From CAVRZY01 sp963725415 (GTDB lineage: Bacteria; Acidobacteriota; Terriglobia; Bryobacterales; Bryobacteraceae): a stretch of 14,993 nucleotides of DNA. The notes beneath the pieces are model-generated. The model was not told the DNA's origin and did not search any database. It worked only from the letters and a program-made list of their open reading frames with translations. Location of the stretch: contig CAVRZY010000302.1 of NCBI GenBank assembly GCA_963725415.1, positions 1 through 14,993 of the forward strand, written 5' to 3'. The translations under genes were made by a program, and so were the position numbers. Positions 13,759 to 14,993 of this stretch are shown here, in pieces. Position 1 is the stretch's first letter. Each line of letters starts with the position of its first letter.

Positions 13759-14993
13759 GTGAGCGATTTCCAGGACCAACTCGCTCAATTGCGGCGCAAG
13801 ATCGCGCGCATTGACCGCAAGTTCGCGCCGCTCCAGGCGCAGCCGCGCCCGCCTGTACCGCCCATCCAAGAATGGATGAGCGGGCAGGTGGTGGAGACTC
13901 CCTACGGCCAGCACTTCGAAACCGAGAAGCTCTGGGAACGGCACCGTCGCCACGGCAGCATGGATATCTCGAGTCTTATCGAGCTGCCCGAAGATCTGCT
14001 GGATCCGCTGTCGGGGGGCCAAGTGGGGCACTCGCCGCCCGGCCGCTGGGCCTTTCTGGATACCGAAACCACCGGCCTGGCGGGCGGCACGGGAACGTAC
14101 GCGTTTCTGGTGGGGGTGGGCCGCATCTGCCCGGAGGGCTTCCACCTCCGGCAGTTCTTCATGCGGGATTACGGCGAGGAGCCCAGCCTGCTGTGGGCGC
14201 TGGCACGGTACCTGGCGGAGTTCGACGTCCTGGTCACCTACAACGGAAAGGCTTACGACCAGCCGCTGCTGGAGACCCGCTTCCGCATGGCGCGCTCCCG
14301 CCCGCCCTTCGAGCGCCTAGCGCATTTAGACCTGCTGCACGGCGCGCGCCGCCTCTGGAAACTGCGCATCGAGAGCTGCCGCCTGGTGGACCTTGAGAAC
14401 CAGATCCTGGGCGTCGAGCGCGAGGGCGACCTGCCCGGCGAGATGATCCCCTACGTCTACTTCGAGTACCTGCGCACCCGCGAAGCCTTCCGCCTGGTGC
14501 CCATCTTCCACCACAACGCCACCGACATCCTCACCCTGGCCTGCCTGACCGGCATCGTGCCCTTCGCCTTTCGCTCGCCCGGCGAGGCGCGCCTTATCCA
14601 CGGCGCCGACCTGGTGGGCCTGGCCCGCTGGTTCCTCAAGTCGGGCCACCGCCAGCAGGCAATCGAGTTGATGCGGCGCGCCGTCGATCTGGGCCTGCCC
14701 GACGATCTGCTGTTCCGCACCCTCTGGGAGATCGCGGGACTGGAGAAGAAGGAGAAACGCCAACCCGCCGCGCTAGCGGTCCTCGAGGACCTGGCCTCCG
14801 GCCGCAACCCCTACCGCATCCCTGCGCTCGAGGAACTGGCCAAGTACTACGAACACCGCGAGCGCAATTACGCCCTGGCCCTGGACCTGATCCGCCGCGC
14901 CATCACCCTGGAAGATTCCGTCGCCCTCCGCCGCCGCGAGGCCCGGCTGGCGCGGCGTCTGGCCGCCCCGCGCCCCCGGCGGCTAAACCGAAG
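13759..14993 (+). CDS. YprB-like RNase H-fold DEDD exonuclease with TPR-like tail (3' partial)
   Basis: The frame is open from a GTG at 13759 to the window end (411 codons). The central domain matches the YprB/RNase_H_2 type of DEDD exonuclease: D101 and E103 in FLDTETTGLAGGTGTY, D167 in LVTYNGKAYDQPLLETRF, D191 in HLDLLHGARRLW and D256 in HHNATDILTL. These would bind two metal ions for 3'-5' nucleolytic cleavage. Residues 1-60 are a charged region with a YGQHFETEKLW block common ahead of this domain. From about 285 the sequence becomes helical with TPR-like repeats (LKSGHRQQAIELMRRAVDLG; YALALDLIRRAITLE). The substrate of this family is unsettled. A probable promoter lies at 13704-13733. The stop codon is outside the window. 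Confidence 0.87.
   Translation, partial: MSDFQDQLAQLRRKIARIDRKFAPLQAQPRPPVPPIQEWMSGQVVETPYGQHFETEKLWERHRRHGSMDISSLIELPEDLLDPLSGGQVGHSPPGRWAFLDTETTGLAGGTGTYAFLVGVGRICPEGFHLRQFFMRDYGEEPSLLWALARYLAEFDVLVTYNGKAYDQPLLETRFRMARSRPPFERLAHLDLLHGARRLWKLRIESCRLVDLENQILGVEREGDLPGEMIPYVYFEYLRTREAFRLVPIFHHNATDILTLACLTGIVPFAFRSPGEARLIHGADLVGLARWFLKSGHRQQAIELMRRAVDLGLPDDLLFRTLWEIAGLEKKEKRQPAALAVLEDLASGRNPYRIPALEELAKYYEHRERNYALALDLIRRAITLEDSVALRRREARLARRLAAPRPRRLNR

Overview
The window looks like a GC-rich chromosomal segment of an acidobacterium, probably Bryobacterales/Solibacter-like. This is inferred from gene content: a seven-repeat SBBP propeller protein, a GH127/DUF1680 glycosidase, a secreted D-aminoacylase-like amidohydrolase, a YprB-type nuclease, and many short palindromic repeats between genes. 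No 16S rRNA gene is present, so the assignment is not proven.

Layout. 1-84: tail of a + strand gene. 87-164: hairpin repeat between convergent genes. 149/290-2074 (-): secreted GH127 protein whose conserved C-terminal tail lies beyond an in-frame TAG. 2174-5667 (+): rlmH, cobO/btuR, accD, a second copy of the hairpin repeat, then the amidohydrolase. 5668-9130: an accessory segment with everything coding on the minus strand. It holds two degenerate tRNA-like sequences, a lepB-like signal peptidase gene, a stretch with no convincing gene, a CxxC hypothetical protein, and a two-gene module of a small helical protein plus an AbiEii-type nucleotidyltransferase. Inverted-repeat elements sit near both ends (5713-5822; 8980-9112), and just past the right end lies the relic tail of a second amidohydrolase gene (9129-9197). 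9281-11392 (+): SBBP propeller protein. 11435-13367 (+): ABC-F ATPase. 13383-13628 (+): Phd/YefM-like antitoxin with no visible toxin. 13759 to the window end (+): YprB-like RNase H-fold exonuclease with a TPR-like tail, running off the window.

The most striking signal is ten frame breaks in four conserved genes. cobO has 2, accD 5, the amidohydrolase 2 and abc-f 1; nine are +1 and one is -1. Correcting them restores normal lengths and motifs in all four genes. Seven of the nine +1 events sit at an ATC or ATTGGGC context. Since accD is normally essential, I read these mainly as consensus errors clustered at 2.97-5.45 kb, not as gene decay. The remaining points of interest are the mosaic accessory segment, a MITE-like element with possible target duplication, a tRNA-Asn-like sequence with an AUC anticodon, and the dispersed hairpin repeats that supply stop codons to neighbouring genes.
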